From Belliella baltica DSM 15883 (GTDB lineage Bacteria; Bacteroidota; Bacteroidia; Cytophagales; Cyclobacteriaceae), in assembly GCF_000265405.1 (NCBI RefSeq), contig NC_018010.1, positions 3,369,501 to 3,433,500 of the forward strand: DNA of 64,000 bases, read 5' to 3'. Positions 1 through 9,324 of this stretch are shown here, in pieces. Under the pieces are notes generated by a model that saw only the letters and a list, made by a program, of their open reading frames with translations, had not been told where the DNA came from and did no database searches. Position 1 is the first letter of the stretch; each line of letters begins with the position of its first letter. A program made the position numbers and the translations under genes.

Positions 1-2393
1 AGGCCAAATCTTCTTGCTTTTTCTCTGTCAATATTCAAGACAACTTCAGGACTTCCTAGTTCCAAATCAGTCTTCAATTCTTCGATACCTGGAATATTAG
101 CAGATATCAAATATTCCCTATACTTACCAACATAAGCGATCAACTCCTCAAAATTCTCTCCACTGACTTCGATATTCACTGCTTTGCCCACCGGAGGACC
201 ATTTCTTTGTTTATCTACGGTAAATAACACGCCAGGATATTTCTCCACCAAGTCTCTGATATCTTCCATGACTTGATTGGTATTGATTCCATTACGATAT
301 TGAATTTCCACAAAACTGATGGTGATTTTTGCTTTATGCGGCGTATTTGCAATACTTGGACCTTCAGACTCATCACCTGTGCCTTCACCAACTTGAGTGA
401 TGACTGACTCTATGATATCAGAATAAGGTTCCAATACATTCATCAAATCATCTTCCATTGATTTTACAAAATCGTTGGTCGCTTCTGTATCTGTTCCAAT
501 AGGATTCTCCACGAAGACATTGACCAATGCTGGTTCATTGTCTGGAAAAAACAAGATTTTTGGAGATCTCACAAATAACAACCCAATAGAGAGGATTAAA
601 ACTAAATTTATCCCTCCAAAAAACAGATAGGGTTTCCAGCCTTTCAAGGCATACGATAGTGTTGCTTCATAGGCATTTTCTAGTTTAACAAGAAACACAT
701 TCTGAAACCATCTGATAGCTTTTCTTAAAACAAAAACATTGAAAATAGTCAAAATAGCTGCTATCATAGATAAATTCCCCATTGCTATCCATCCAAACAT
801 ATAAGACAGAATTCCAATCACCATTAGGAAAAGAGCGATTAACAATGGTTTTTTTCTAGATTTGACTGTATCAACATCTTGAACTTTCATATACAAAGAA
901 GTCAATACAGGATTCACAACCAATGCAACAAAAAGTGATGATGATAACACAATTATTAGCGTGATTGGCAGGTATTTCATAAACTCCCCAATCAGATCGT
1001 CCCAAAATGCTAAAGGAAGAAATGCTGCGAGCGTAGTCGCCGTAGAAGTGATAATAGGCCAAGCTACTTCTCCTACACCTTCTTTCGCAGCGATTATTGG
1101 TGACTTACCCTCTTGCATCAGACGGTAGATATTCTCTACCACCACAATGCCATTGTCAACTAACATACCCAAAGCCAAAATCAAGGCAAACAGAACCATC
1201 AAGTTCAAGGTAATCCCAAATGCATTTAGTATTAGAAAAGAAATAAACATCGATAGTGGAATGGCAATCCCCACAAAAAGTGCATTTCTAAAACCTAAGA
1301 AAAACATTAGGACTAAAATCACAAGAATAACTCCAAAAATGATACTATTTTCTAGATCATTTACCTGAGACCTTGTTTGTTTAGACTGATCGTTTGTAAT
1401 GCTGATTTCTAAATCTGCTGGAAATCGGTTAGCTTTTGCATTTTCTAACAAAACTTTGATCTTATCAGATGCATCAAGCAAGTTTTCACCACTTCGTTTG
1501 ATCACATTGACAGTAACTACTGGAAGCTTGTTACTTCTTGCGTAACTTGTTCGTTCCTCGTAAGTATCTTTTACATCAGCGACGTCTCGAAGGTAAACAA
1601 TCCTATTATTTTCTGTTTTGATGATGATGTCTAGGATTTCTTCTGCTTTTTTAAATTCACCCGTAACCCTTAGAGCTCTTCTAAAATCTCCTGCAAGAAC
1701 ATTTCCGCCTGATATTGTCACATTTTCCTGACCAATTGCTTCTGAAATATCGGAGAAAGAGACTCCTAATGCTTCCATCTTGAAAATATCTGCATCAACT
1801 CTAATTTCTCTTTCAATCACCCCTCTTAATTCAGCTTTGGAAATTTCAGGAAGCTTTTCAATTTCATCTTCTAAATACTCTCCATACTTTTTTAATTCTT
1901 CTTCTGTATAATTCCCAGAAATGTTCACATTCATGATAGGGAAATCAGAAGTGTTCACTTCTATCACATCTGGATCTTGATCAAGGTCATTAGGCAATTC
2001 ACTTTTTGATTTATCTACCGCATCCTTGACATCTTGGATAGCTTTGGAAATTTCTATACCTGGATTGAATTCTACTACAATGGAGGAAAAATCCTGCACT
2101 GAAGTAGATTTGATATCTTTGATATTATTAATTCCTTTTAGCTCTTTTTCGATTGGCCTAGTAATCAAATTCTCCATATCCACAGGTGAATTCCCTGGAT
2201 AGGCAGTTCCTACATAGACTGTAGGAATTACAATCTCTGGAAAACTTTCTTTAGGCATAGTTTTATATGCCAAGATTCCCAAAGCTGTAATGATAAATAC
2301 CAATATTACTATCGAAGTCTGATTATCGACAGATAGGGAACTGATCCCAAACTGCCTGATGATTCCTTTTTTCTTTTCTTCTTGATTTGACAT
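1..2393 (-). CDS. RND efflux pump, inner-membrane transporter (AcrB/HAE1-type), 3' end beyond window
   Basis: Read on the minus strand from the ATG at 2393 (protein begins MSNQEEKKKGIIRQFGISSL) to the window edge with no stop, so the C-terminal part is missing. It should be the proton-driven inner-membrane subunit of a tripartite efflux pump. Visible family features are a first membrane helix around residues 25-45, the porter-domain pattern following KTMPKESFPE, and a cluster of membrane helices whose TM4 carries GMLVDNGIVVVEN, the HAE/RND family D-motif. About 797 residues are present of a usual ~1030-1050. It starts 7 nt after the adaptor gene ends, so the two are co-transcribed. The substrate cannot be told from sequence. 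Confidence 0.95.
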   Translation of the reverse strand, partial: MSNQEEKKKGIIRQFGISSLSVDNQTSIVILVFIITALGILAYKTMPKESFPEIVIPTVYVGTAYPGNSPVDMENLITRPIEKELKGINNIKDIKSTSVQDFSSIVVEFNPGIEISKAIQDVKDAVDKSKSELPNDLDQDPDVIEVNTSDFPIMNVNISGNYTEEELKKYGEYLEDEIEKLPEISKAELRGVIEREIRVDADIFKMEALGVSFSDISEAIGQENVTISGGNVLAGDFRRALRVTGEFKKAEEILDIIIKTENNRIVYLRDVADVKDTYEERTSYARSNKLPVVTVNVIKRSGENLLDASDKIKVLLENAKANRFPADLEISITNDQSKQTRSQVNDLENSIIFGVILVILVLMFFLGFRNALFVGIAIPLSMFISFLILNAFGITLNLMVLFALILALGMLVDNGIVVVENIYRLMQEGKSPIIAAKEGVGEVAWPIITSTATTLAAFLPLAFWDDLIGEFMKYLPITLIIVLSSSLFVALVVNPVLTSLYMKVQDVDTVKSRKKPLLIALFLMVIGILSYMFGWIAMGNLSMIAAILTIFNVFVLRKAIRWFQNVFLVKLENAYEATLSYALKGWKPYLFFGGINLVLILSIGLLFVRSPKILFFPDNEPALVNVFVENPIGTDTEATNDFVKSMEDDLMNVLEPYSDIIESVITQVGEGTGDESEGPSIANTPHKAKITISFVEIQYRNGINTNQVMEDIRDLVEKYPGVLFTVDKQRNGPPVGKAVNIEVSGENFEELIAYVGKYREYLISANIPGIEELKTDLELGSPEVVLNIDREKARRFG

Positions 2394-2400
2394 AAGAAAA

Positions 2401-3528
2401 TTATTGGGCAATGTTTACACTAAAATTATCTCCTATCTCACGGAAACCTTTATCTACCAATATTTCAGAACCATCGAGACCTTCCAGCACTTCTGTGATT
2501 TCTTGGTAAACTTTTCCTCTGGTAATGTATTTTTTCTTGCTAAGACCATTTTCTACAACAAAAATATAATCCCCTTTACTGTCTTGTAGGATAAGGTAGT
2601 TTGGAACTGTGATGGCATTCTTATTTTCATAATCTTTGATCTTCATCACCGATATCATATTTGGCTTTACATATTCGAGATTAGGAAGAACAACCTCAAC
2701 TTTAAATGTCCTGTTGTTTGGGTTGATAATCGCTCCAATAGCAGAAACTTTTGTTTTCAAAGTTTTATTTATTGAAGGAAAAGAAACTACAACAGAATCG
2801 CCTCTATTTACAATTCCCACATACCTTTCAGAAACATCAGATTCAATAAATAAATCACTTTCTCCCACAAATTGGAACATGGGCGTTCCTGGCTGAACCA
2901 ACTCTCCCAAACGAACATTTACTGTTTCCACAGTACCATTAAATGGTGCTCTAACTTTCGTTCTGCTAAGTTGTGTTTTCAAACCTGCCATGGATTTTTC
3001 AAGAGACTCTTTTCTATTTTTGGTCTCTAGATATTGAATCTCTGTTCCGATTTGCTGTTTCCATAATCGCTCCTGTTTTTCAAAAACAATCACGGCAAGT
3101 TCCAACTGCTTTTCTAGCTCCTCAATGTTCCTTTGAATGGATTCTGCATCTATAACAGCAAGGATATCGCCTTTTGAAACTCGCATTCCTTCTACTGCTG
3201 TGATTTCTTGAATTCTGCCAGAAACCTCCCCAGAGATATTGACATTCTTCTTAGATAAAACAGCACCTGTAACTTCCACAAAATGTTGGAAAACCTCTTT
3301 TTTAGGTGTTGTAGTGGAAATCAAAACAGACTTCCTGTTCAATTTCCCAAATTCTGGGTCAAGAGCTGAAATTTCCTTTTCAAGCGTCTCAATAGAAACT
3401 CTGAGCTCAGATGCTTGAGTTTTTAGTTCATCTAATTCAGCTTTTTTAACTGACAATTCATCTTCTTTAGCACAAGAAAACATCAAGGCTGCTAAAGGAA
3501 GGATCAAAAATTTTGAATATGATTTCAT
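2401..3528 (-). CDS. RND efflux periplasmic adaptor (membrane fusion protein), lipoprotein
   Basis: A 375-aa HlyD/AcrA-family adaptor that would bridge the inner-membrane pump and TolC. The N-terminus is a lipoprotein signal ending in the lipobox LMFSC (Cys19). A short coiled coil follows at about residues 22-58. The two halves of the lipoyl domain (about 90-130 and 190-220) flank an alpha-hairpin at roughly 130-185, and beta-barrel and membrane-proximal domains fill the C-terminus. It lies between the tolC-like gene (34 nt upstream) and the pump gene (7 nt downstream), a standard MFP-RND operon. The extra N-terminal coiled coil ahead of the lipoyl domain is common in Bacteroidota adaptors. 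Confidence 0.95.
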   Translation of the reverse strand: MKSYSKFLILPLAALMFSCAKEDELSVKKAELDELKTQASELRVSIETLEKEISALDPEFGKLNRKSVLISTTTPKKEVFQHFVEVTGAVLSKKNVNISGEVSGRIQEITAVEGMRVSKGDILAVIDAESIQRNIEELEKQLELAVIVFEKQERLWKQQIGTEIQYLETKNRKESLEKSMAGLKTQLSRTKVRAPFNGTVETVNVRLGELVQPGTPMFQFVGESDLFIESDVSERYVGIVNRGDSVVVSFPSINKTLKTKVSAIGAIINPNNRTFKVEVVLPNLEYVKPNMISVMKIKDYENKNAITVPNYLILQDSKGDYIFVVENGLSKKKYITRGKVYQEITEVLEGLDGSEILVDKGFREIGDNFSVNIAQ

Positions 3529-3562
3529 ATAGATTTTTTATACAATTTTCTAGTTCGAATTA

Positions 3563-4951
3563 TTATAAGATTCCAAGTGCTTTTTCTAAATCAACTTTAG
3601 CAATCAAAGCATCATACAAAGCAGAGAAGTAATTGGTTTCTGCTTCTTTCAATGCAGAATCTGCTTCTACTACTTCTAGGTTTGAGCCTACTCCTTCTTG
3701 ATATTTAATTTTGGTCATTTCGAATACTTCCAAAGCTAATTCTCTATTTTCTTCTTGTACATTTAGAGTTCTGATGGCATTTCGAAGCGTGATATTCGCT
3801 TGATATCTTTCCAATTCAATATTCTCTTCTAAGAAATATTTTTGGTTTTCAAGTTGCATAATCTGAACCCTGTTTTGTTGAACTTTATAACTTTTTCTCA
3901 ATCCATCAAAAATTGGGATATTTAGTCTTACGCCCGCAAAAGAAGATGAAAACCATCTATCAGAATCTAAAACTGTTTCAAACCTTTGGGCACCGGTAAC
4001 TCGCTGAAAAGTCCCAAAAGCAGAAATGTTGGGCATATACTGAACCTGATTGTTTTTTAAATCCAATTTTGCCAATTCAAGATTGGTTTCCAATTGGTCA
4101 ACCTCTACCCTTTTGTAGCCATTATTGCTTAAAAGTGACTCTAGCTCTTCTACAGAATTAATATCGGATATTTCCTGATTAAGTGAAATCTCCATTTCGA
4201 TAGGCATTCCCATCTGAACTTTTAAAAGTTGCTTACTGATTTCCTCAGCTGCCTGCACTTTATCAAATTCTGATTGAAGATTATTGAGCTGAACTTTAAC
4301 TCTACTGACATCCAGTTTTTCTACAAACCCCTCCGCATATAAAGCTTCTGTCTCTTCCAACAATTGCTTAATTCTGTCAAGATTCGCCGAAACTAGTTCT
4401 TTTCTCTCCTTATTGATTAGAACAGTAAAAAATGCCTTTTTGATAGACTCAATGATATCATTTTCTGTTTTTTCTTTGTCAAATTCAGTAAGCGACTTTA
4501 AAGTCTTCGCTGCTTTCAAACCAACAAAGTAAGACCCATTGAAAATCATTTGTTCAACAGAAATTGACAAAGATGATTGATAGTTTACTGCAAAAGGAAT
4601 TACAGTAATATCATCAGGACTATTAACTCCTGTACCTGGACCATCATCTCCGTTTCCACCTCCAAGGGCACCTCCTGCTTCTGCTGGCAATATGATTAAT
4701 GGTAGCTGTAAGTTCTTAGTCATTTCAACTGTACTGTTGATTTGAGGAAGTCCAGTAGCTCTATTTTCTCCAATAATACCTTTTGAAATTAGTATTTCAA
4801 GCTGTGCATTTTTTGCATCCACATTATTCTCTAAAGCATACTTTATGCTTTCATCTAAAGTCAGCTGAACAACCTCCTGCCCAAATGAATATTGGTACAG
4901 TGGAAAGCTGAATAGCATCAAGAAAACCATTTTCATTATTGATTTCTTCAT
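3563..4951 (-). CDS. TolC family outer-membrane efflux protein
   Basis: A 462-aa outer-membrane channel component. It has an Sec signal peptide of about 25 residues (ends SFGQ) followed by two OEP repeats rich in long amphipathic helices, with the typical start LTLDESIKYALENN and a closing copy near residues 405-460 (YQEGVGSNLEVVEADSALKE). A Gly/Asp-rich loop (GGALGGGNGDDGPGTG, about residues 93-108) probably lies in an extracellular or periplasmic turn. It starts 4 nt after the TetR gene and is the second gene of the efflux operon. Confidence 0.95.
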   Translation of the reverse strand: MKKSIMKMVFLMLFSFPLYQYSFGQEVVQLTLDESIKYALENNVDAKNAQLEILISKGIIGENRATGLPQINSTVEMTKNLQLPLIILPAEAGGALGGGNGDDGPGTGVNSPDDITVIPFAVNYQSSLSISVEQMIFNGSYFVGLKAAKTLKSLTEFDKEKTENDIIESIKKAFFTVLINKERKELVSANLDRIKQLLEETEALYAEGFVEKLDVSRVKVQLNNLQSEFDKVQAAEEISKQLLKVQMGMPIEMEISLNQEISDINSVEELESLLSNNGYKRVEVDQLETNLELAKLDLKNNQVQYMPNISAFGTFQRVTGAQRFETVLDSDRWFSSSFAGVRLNIPIFDGLRKSYKVQQNRVQIMQLENQKYFLEENIELERYQANITLRNAIRTLNVQEENRELALEVFEMTKIKYQEGVGSNLEVVEADSALKEAETNYFSALYDALIAKVDLEKALGIL

Positions 4952-4955
4952 TGTA

Positions 4956-5564
4956 TTAATTTTGGCTGTTTTTCTTATTTAAATAAGTTTCTTTTCCTTT
5001 TTCTGTAAAAATCCCATAAAGGAAATGCTCGAACATTTCTAAATGTAAATCTCCCATATTGTACTTTGACGCAGGAAATTTGATCGGATCAAATAAACTT
5101 ATCATTTGCTCCATTCGCATCAAGGCAATTATTTCAGGATCGATTTCTGGTCTGAAATAGCCCTCTTGGATTCCCTTCTCCAATAAAGTGACGATATCTT
5201 GATATATACACTTGCTTTTGAAATCCTCAAACAATTGCCAACATTGGGGATAATAACGCTGAATCTCATTCATAACCAAAGGATTCATTTCGCTAAAACG
5301 CTTCCGAATGTAATTCGATAAGCCAATTAGATGCTCAATGATCCCATCATTGAGCTGAGGTAAACGCTTCATCATCAATTCATCTTCATGAAGTGCTGAT
5401 TGAAAAGTATCCAAAACCAAGTGATTCTTATCTGTGAATTCTTGATAGATGGTTTTCTTTGAAACTCCTGCCAAGCGAGCGATATCATCCATCGTAACTG
5501 ACCTTATGCCATAATGCATAAATTGATCAATTGCGGTAACGATAATTTTTTCTCTTGTATCCAA
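4956..5564 (-). CDS. TetR/AcrR family transcriptional regulator of the efflux operon
   Basis: A 202-aa regulator with an N-terminal helix-turn-helix (about residues 8-50: MDDIARLAGVSKKTIYQEF) and a variable ligand-binding C-terminus. The start is a TTG at 5564 (TTG GAT ACA AGA). No upstream in-frame ATG was found, and the protein beginning MDTREKII matches the normal TetR N-terminus. It is the first gene of the operon with tolC, adaptor and pump, so it very likely autoregulates and represses the pump until an inducer binds. The inducer is unknown. Confidence 0.93.
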   Translation of the reverse strand: MDTREKIIVTAIDQFMHYGIRSVTMDDIARLAGVSKKTIYQEFTDKNHLVLDTFQSALHEDELMMKRLPQLNDGIIEHLIGLSNYIRKRFSEMNPLVMNEIQRYYPQCWQLFEDFKSKCIYQDIVTLLEKGIQEGYFRPEIDPEIIALMRMEQMISLFDPIKFPASKYNMGDLHLEMFEHFLYGIFTEKGKETYLNKKNSQN

Positions 5565-5587
5565 ATTCTTCTAAATTTGTGACAAAA

Positions 5588-5622
5588 CTCAGGAAACTAT
5601 TTGAAAGCTCAAAGTTTCTCAG
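5588..5622. promoter_or_regulatory. imperfect inverted repeat upstream of the TetR gene, candidate operator
   Basis: The arms CTCAGGAAACT-n-TTTGA and TCAAAGTTTCTCAG face each other around AAGC, 24 nt upstream of the TTG start of the TetR gene. Autoregulated TetR operons usually carry such a palindrome in their promoter. The assignment rests on position and symmetry only. Confidence 0.35.
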
Positions 5623-5771
5623 GTTTTTTACAAAAACTTTATTCATGTAAAGCGTAAAATAAGATCTATAAAATTTATATTATTCGTTTTTAATACACTT
5701 TATAAAAATTATCTTTTGAGAATTATAAAGGCAAAAGACATTCAACTCATTTCGCATCAAAAAATAAAACA

Positions 5772-6572
5772 ATGGACTTTTTAAATACCAGCTTCGGGAA
5801 ATTAGCTTATCAAAAACATGGTAAGGGCAACGACGTGTACCTCCTATTTCATGGGTTTGGTCAAAACATGAAAGCATTTGATACTTTTTTAACTCTAAGG
5901 AAAGAAACTCAAACTTATTTAATATTTGATATTTTTTATCATGGACAGAGCAGTTGGAAGTCCATCAACTATAAACTAACCAAAGATATTTGGAAGGAAA
6001 TCATAATTCAGCTGATGCTGGAGGAAGGATTTGAAAAGTTTCACCTAATTGGCTATAGTATGGGTGGGAAGTTTTCTCTTGCCACTTATGAACTCTTTCC
6101 AAAGCAAGTTCAATCTCTCCTCCTCATGGCTCCTGATGGAATCAAAACAGGATTTTGGTATAATATGGCGACTTTTCCTGGAATACTCAATCGGGTTTTT
6201 AGGCATGTGGTATTTCATCCAGAACGATTTTTCAAAACAATGAAAATGCTTAAGAAGGTGGGGATTTTACAGAAAAGCTTGATCAAGTTCGTAAAATCTC
6301 AAATGAAAACCCGCACGATGCGTGCACAGGTCTATTTTACTTGGATAGTTTTCAAACCGCTACAGCCCTCTTTGGGAAAAATCATCCAATCTCTCAGAGA
6401 AAATCAAACTCCCATAACCTTAGTAACTGGTAAATTTGACAAAATGGTCACAACAGAAAATCTGAAGAAATTCACTACCAAAATTCCACATATTAAAATT
6501 GTGGAATTGGAAAGTGGCCACAATTCATTAATTGAGGATACAAAAAACTATTATTTCGAAAAAGGTTTCTAG
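5772..6572 (+). CDS. alpha/beta-fold hydrolase
   Basis: A 266-aa cytoplasmic alpha/beta hydrolase. The oxyanion-side motif HGFGQN is at residues 27-32 and the nucleophile elbow GYSMGG has Ser96. The acid is probably in VTGKFDKMV near residue 217 and the base is His in SGHNSL near residue 249. Length and order fit the MhpC/menaquinone-type hydrolase superfamily, but the substrate cannot be inferred. It starts with ATG and is transcribed away from the TetR operon. Confidence 0.85.
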   Translation: MDFLNTSFGKLAYQKHGKGNDVYLLFHGFGQNMKAFDTFLTLRKETQTYLIFDIFYHGQSSWKSINYKLTKDIWKEIIIQLMLEEGFEKFHLIGYSMGGKFSLATYELFPKQVQSLLLMAPDGIKTGFWYNMATFPGILNRVFRHVVFHPERFFKTMKMLKKVGILQKSLIKFVKSQMKTRTMRAQVYFTWIVFKPLQPSLGKIIQSLRENQTPITLVTGKFDKMVTTENLKKFTTKIPHIKIVELESGHNSLIEDTKNYYFEKGF

Positions 6573-6670
6573 CTTTCAAGACTATACCAGGAGTTTGACA
6601 TAGATAAGTTAGCTTCAATTTTTCTTTCCATATTTCCGAGAAAAATTGAAATACCAAAGATTATAAGATC

Positions 6671-7411
6671 ATGTTTCGAAACAGAGATAAAACCAGAACC
6701 CACAAACATAACATGCAAATTGCTATGCTGCTTTCTTTGGTAGCTGGCTTTATTAATGTAGCTGGCTTTATTTCCGTTGGTGTGTTGACAACCAATGTCA
6801 CGGGACATTTTGCATTTATGGTAAATGACGTGGTTGAAAGTCACTTCTCAGAAGGCTTAATTTATGGCTTTTATGTAATTAGCTTTTTCCTCGGGGCATT
6901 CAGTGCGAATCTCCTTGTGGAGTTGATGTTCATCAAAAATGAAAGATTTATTTATAGTGTTCCGCTAGGACTGGAAATCTTACTTATTTCTATAGTTGCT
7001 TTTTTCGGACACGATATTGAATTTGGGTTCCAAACATGGATTGCGATAATTTTACTATTTGCTATGGGAATGCAAAACTCTTTGGTAACCAAAATTTCAA
7101 AAGCAGTTGTAAGGACGACTCACTTGACCGGGTTATTTACCGACTTAGGTATTGAATTGTCACAGTTGTTTTTTGTGAAAAGTTTAGAAAATAGGTCAAA
7201 ACTGAAATCCACCATTTTGTTAAGGCTAACGATCATTGTTTTCTTTTTCCTCGGTGGTATTTTTGCTGGTTTCATTTTCCCTGTTTTACATTTTAAATCA
7301 TTGTATCTAATGGCTATACTTTTAGCGTTTGCCCTGATCTACGATAATTTGAAATATACTTTTCTCAAATGGAAACTAAATATTAGAAGACATTATTTAC
7401 GCAAGGAATAA
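6671..7411 (+). CDS. YoaK family (DUF1275) membrane protein
   Basis: A 246-aa integral membrane protein with about six hydrophobic segments. The first segment contains the family hallmark GFINVAGFISVGVLTTNVTG (glycines plus TNVTG at about residues 22-41), which I recognise as DUF1275/YoaK. A second conserved patch is AMGMQNSLVTKISKAVVRTTHLTG (about 130-153). Function is not established for the family; a small-molecule transport role is often suspected. It converges with ung, with only 3 nt between the stop codons. Confidence 0.85.
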   Translation: MFRNRDKTRTHKHNMQIAMLLSLVAGFINVAGFISVGVLTTNVTGHFAFMVNDVVESHFSEGLIYGFYVISFFLGAFSANLLVELMFIKNERFIYSVPLGLEILLISIVAFFGHDIEFGFQTWIAIILLFAMGMQNSLVTKISKAVVRTTHLTGLFTDLGIELSQLFFVKSLENRSKLKSTILLRLTIIVFFFLGGIFAGFIFPVLHFKSLYLMAILLAFALIYDNLKYTFLKWKLNIRRHYLRKE

Positions 7412-7414
7412 AAT

Positions 7415-8077
7415 CTACCAAATAATTTTACTGAGTCCATGTTTCTCTAAATAGTCATTGGCTTGAGTGAAATGCCCACAACCTATAAACCCTCGATGTG
7501 CAGAAAGTGGACTTGGATGTGGTGCATGAAGTTTCAAATGTTTGGATTCGTCGATAAATGCAGCTTTTTTCTGAGCATAAGCTCCCCAGAGCATAAATAC
7601 AATGTTGGATTTTTGAGTAGCTAGATTTTGAATCACAGCATCTGTAAATTCCTCCCAGCCTTTTTTCTGATGCGATCCTGCTTGTGAAGCGCGTACAGTT
7701 AGTGTTGCATTTAAAAGCAAAACACCCTGATCTGCCCATCGGGTAAGATTCCCATTTGCTGGCATGGATTGATCTAAATCTCTGTTGATTTCTTTGAAAA
7801 TATTGAGCAAACTCGGAGGAAATGGGATACCTTCCCTAACAGAAAAAGACAAACCATGTGCTTGTCCTGGACCATGATAGGGATCTTGCCCTAAAATCAC
7901 CACTTTGCCCTTATCAAAAGGACAGTGAGCGAAAGCATTGAAAATCTCTTTGCCTTTGGGAAATATTTCCTGCGTAGCATATTCATCTTTTATAAACTGG
8001 GTGAGTTGAGCAAAATAAGGCTTATCAAATTCATCTTTTAAAACTGATTTCCAGCTATCTTCTATTTTTACATCCAT
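7415..8077 (-). CDS. ung: uracil-DNA glycosylase
   Basis: A 220-aa family-1 UDG that removes uracil from DNA in base excision repair. The water-activating motif GQDPYHG is at residues 63-69 (catalytic Asp65) and the DNA-intercalating motif HPSPLSAHRG begins near residue 187 (catalytic His). The uracil-pocket strand FMLWGAYAQ also fits. Length is standard. It is divergent from apaG; their starts are about 75 nt apart. Confidence 0.97.
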   Translation of the reverse strand: MDVKIEDSWKSVLKDEFDKPYFAQLTQFIKDEYATQEIFPKGKEIFNAFAHCPFDKGKVVILGQDPYHGPGQAHGLSFSVREGIPFPPSLLNIFKEINRDLDQSMPANGNLTRWADQGVLLLNATLTVRASQAGSHQKKGWEEFTDAVIQNLATQKSNIVFMLWGAYAQKKAAFIDESKHLKLHAPHPSPLSAHRGFIGCGHFTQANDYLEKHGLSKIIW

Positions 8078-8092
8078 TATGTCAATTTTCCG

Positions 8093-8122
8093 TTGTGATT
8101 TGATTAGAATATTTTAGATTTG
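8093..8122 (+). promoter_or_regulatory. Bacteroidota-type promoter for apaG
   Basis: A TTG at 8093-8095, 19 nt, then TAGATTTG at 8115-8122, matching the TTG / TAnnTTTG consensus. It lies 29 nt before the ATG at 8152, which supports that start over the upstream TTG codon at 8140. Confidence 0.6.
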
Positions 8123-8151
8123 TTTGGTATAAATTCAAATTGAATTCAAAT

Positions 8152-8538
8152 ATGGTCAGTGCGATTACAGAAGGCGTCAAAGTGAGTGTGGAAGTTACCT
8201 ATCAACCTGAATTTTCCAGTCCACATCAGCAACATTTTGTTTTTACTTACAAAGTAAATATAGAAAATAACAGTGCGCATACGATACAATTGATGCGAAG
8301 AAAGTGGGAAATTTTTGACGCAGGGGATGAATTCAAAATTGTAGAAGGTGATGGCGTAGTCGGACAGCAGCCAATTTTGGAGCCTGGACAATCTCATCAG
8401 TACATCTCAGGTTGTAATCTTAAATCAGGTTTAGGAAAAATGCGTGGATCATACATAATGGAAAAAATCAAAGATGGTAAGATTTTTCAGGTCAACATTC
8501 CAGAATTTCAAATGATCTCTCAAATTTTCGATAATTAA
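8152..8538 (+). CDS. apaG: ApaG family protein
   Basis: A 128-aa single-domain protein from the ATG at 8152 (MVSAITEGVKVSVEVTYQPE). An in-frame TTG at 8140 would add only four residues and is less likely. The FnIII-like ApaG fold is recognisable from the regular beta pattern, the RRKWEIFD segment and the VVGQQPILEPGQSHQYISG loop. ApaG is linked to cobalt/magnesium sensitivity in enterobacteria, but its biochemical role is not settled. The next gene starts one nucleotide after its stop. Confidence 0.9.
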   Translation: MVSAITEGVKVSVEVTYQPEFSSPHQQHFVFTYKVNIENNSAHTIQLMRRKWEIFDAGDEFKIVEGDGVVGQQPILEPGQSHQYISGCNLKSGLGKMRGSYIMEKIKDGKIFQVNIPEFQMISQIFDN

Positions 8539-8539
8539 T

Positions 8540-9319
8540 TTGAAGAAAAGTATTTATCCATTCTTTTCTTACCTCCGATATTGGTTTCTACAGGAAGATC
8601 ACTATTCGCTGCAATCGCCTTTCATCTATCGCATTTATACTGACCTGATCTCCAATTTTTTAGAAAAAAAAGCAGCTGATCTTGACTTGGAAGAAATCAG
8701 GAAATTTCTCTTGAGAGATAAAGAAATTTTAAAAATTTCTGATCACGGTGCGGGTTCAAAAAAACTAGAAAGTCAATTTCGGAAAACTGCTAAAGTAACA
8801 AAATACAGTACTACAGGCAGGAAGTTCTCACAACTTTATCAATATTTCTGTTCACTTACACCAGCAGAAAAAGTCTTGGAACTTGGGACATGTGTAGGAA
8901 TTAACACTAGATATTTAAGTAGAGTAACAGCGGGAACACTTTATACTTTTGAAGGGTCAGAAGCTTTATATCAAAAAGCGCAAGCATTCTCTATTGAAGA
9001 GAATACTCAATATATTCTGGGAGATATTAGAAATTCCTTGCCCATTATTTTAAGTAAGATTGAAAAAGTTGATTTTATACTGATTGATGCAACACATAAT
9101 TATACAGGAACAACGACATACTTCAATCAAATACTACCTTTCCTTCATCAATCAAGCATAGTCGCAATTGCAGATATTCATTGGTCCAAAGAAATGGATC
9201 TAGCATGGAATGAAATCAAAAAACATCCTAAGGTTCGATTAAGTCTTGATTTCTATGAGTGTGGAGTCTTGTTTTTCGATGAAAAAATCACTTCAGGAGA
9301 GTATATTTTAAAAATCTAA
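8540..9319 (+). CDS. class I SAM-dependent methyltransferase (O-methyltransferase-like)
   Basis: A 259-aa protein that begins at a TTG one base after the apaG stop. No usable ATG occurs near, and the conserved N-terminal region (SYLRYWFLQEDHYSLQSPFI) requires this start. The SAM-binding motif I is VLELGTCVGINTRYLS (about residues 112-127), and a downstream acidic strand VDFILIDATHNY resembles the O-methyltransferase 24 type. Tight coupling to apaG suggests one transcript. The substrate is unknown. Confidence 0.8.
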   Translation: MKKSIYPFFSYLRYWFLQEDHYSLQSPFIYRIYTDLISNFLEKKAADLDLEEIRKFLLRDKEILKISDHGAGSKKLESQFRKTAKVTKYSTTGRKFSQLYQYFCSLTPAEKVLELGTCVGINTRYLSRVTAGTLYTFEGSEALYQKAQAFSIEENTQYILGDIRNSLPIILSKIEKVDFILIDATHNYTGTTTYFNQILPFLHQSSIVAIADIHWSKEMDLAWNEIKKHPKVRLSLDFYECGVLFFDEKITSGEYILKI

Positions 9320-9324
9320 AAGCT

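Noticed and set aside
1147..1368. 73-aa open frame on the plus strand
   Set aside because: Lies opposite the RND pump gene and shows the composition of a shadow frame.
8140..8151. TTG at 8140 as the start of apaG
   Set aside because: The ATG at 8152 gives the normal ApaG N-terminus and is correctly spaced from the promoter box at 8115-8122.
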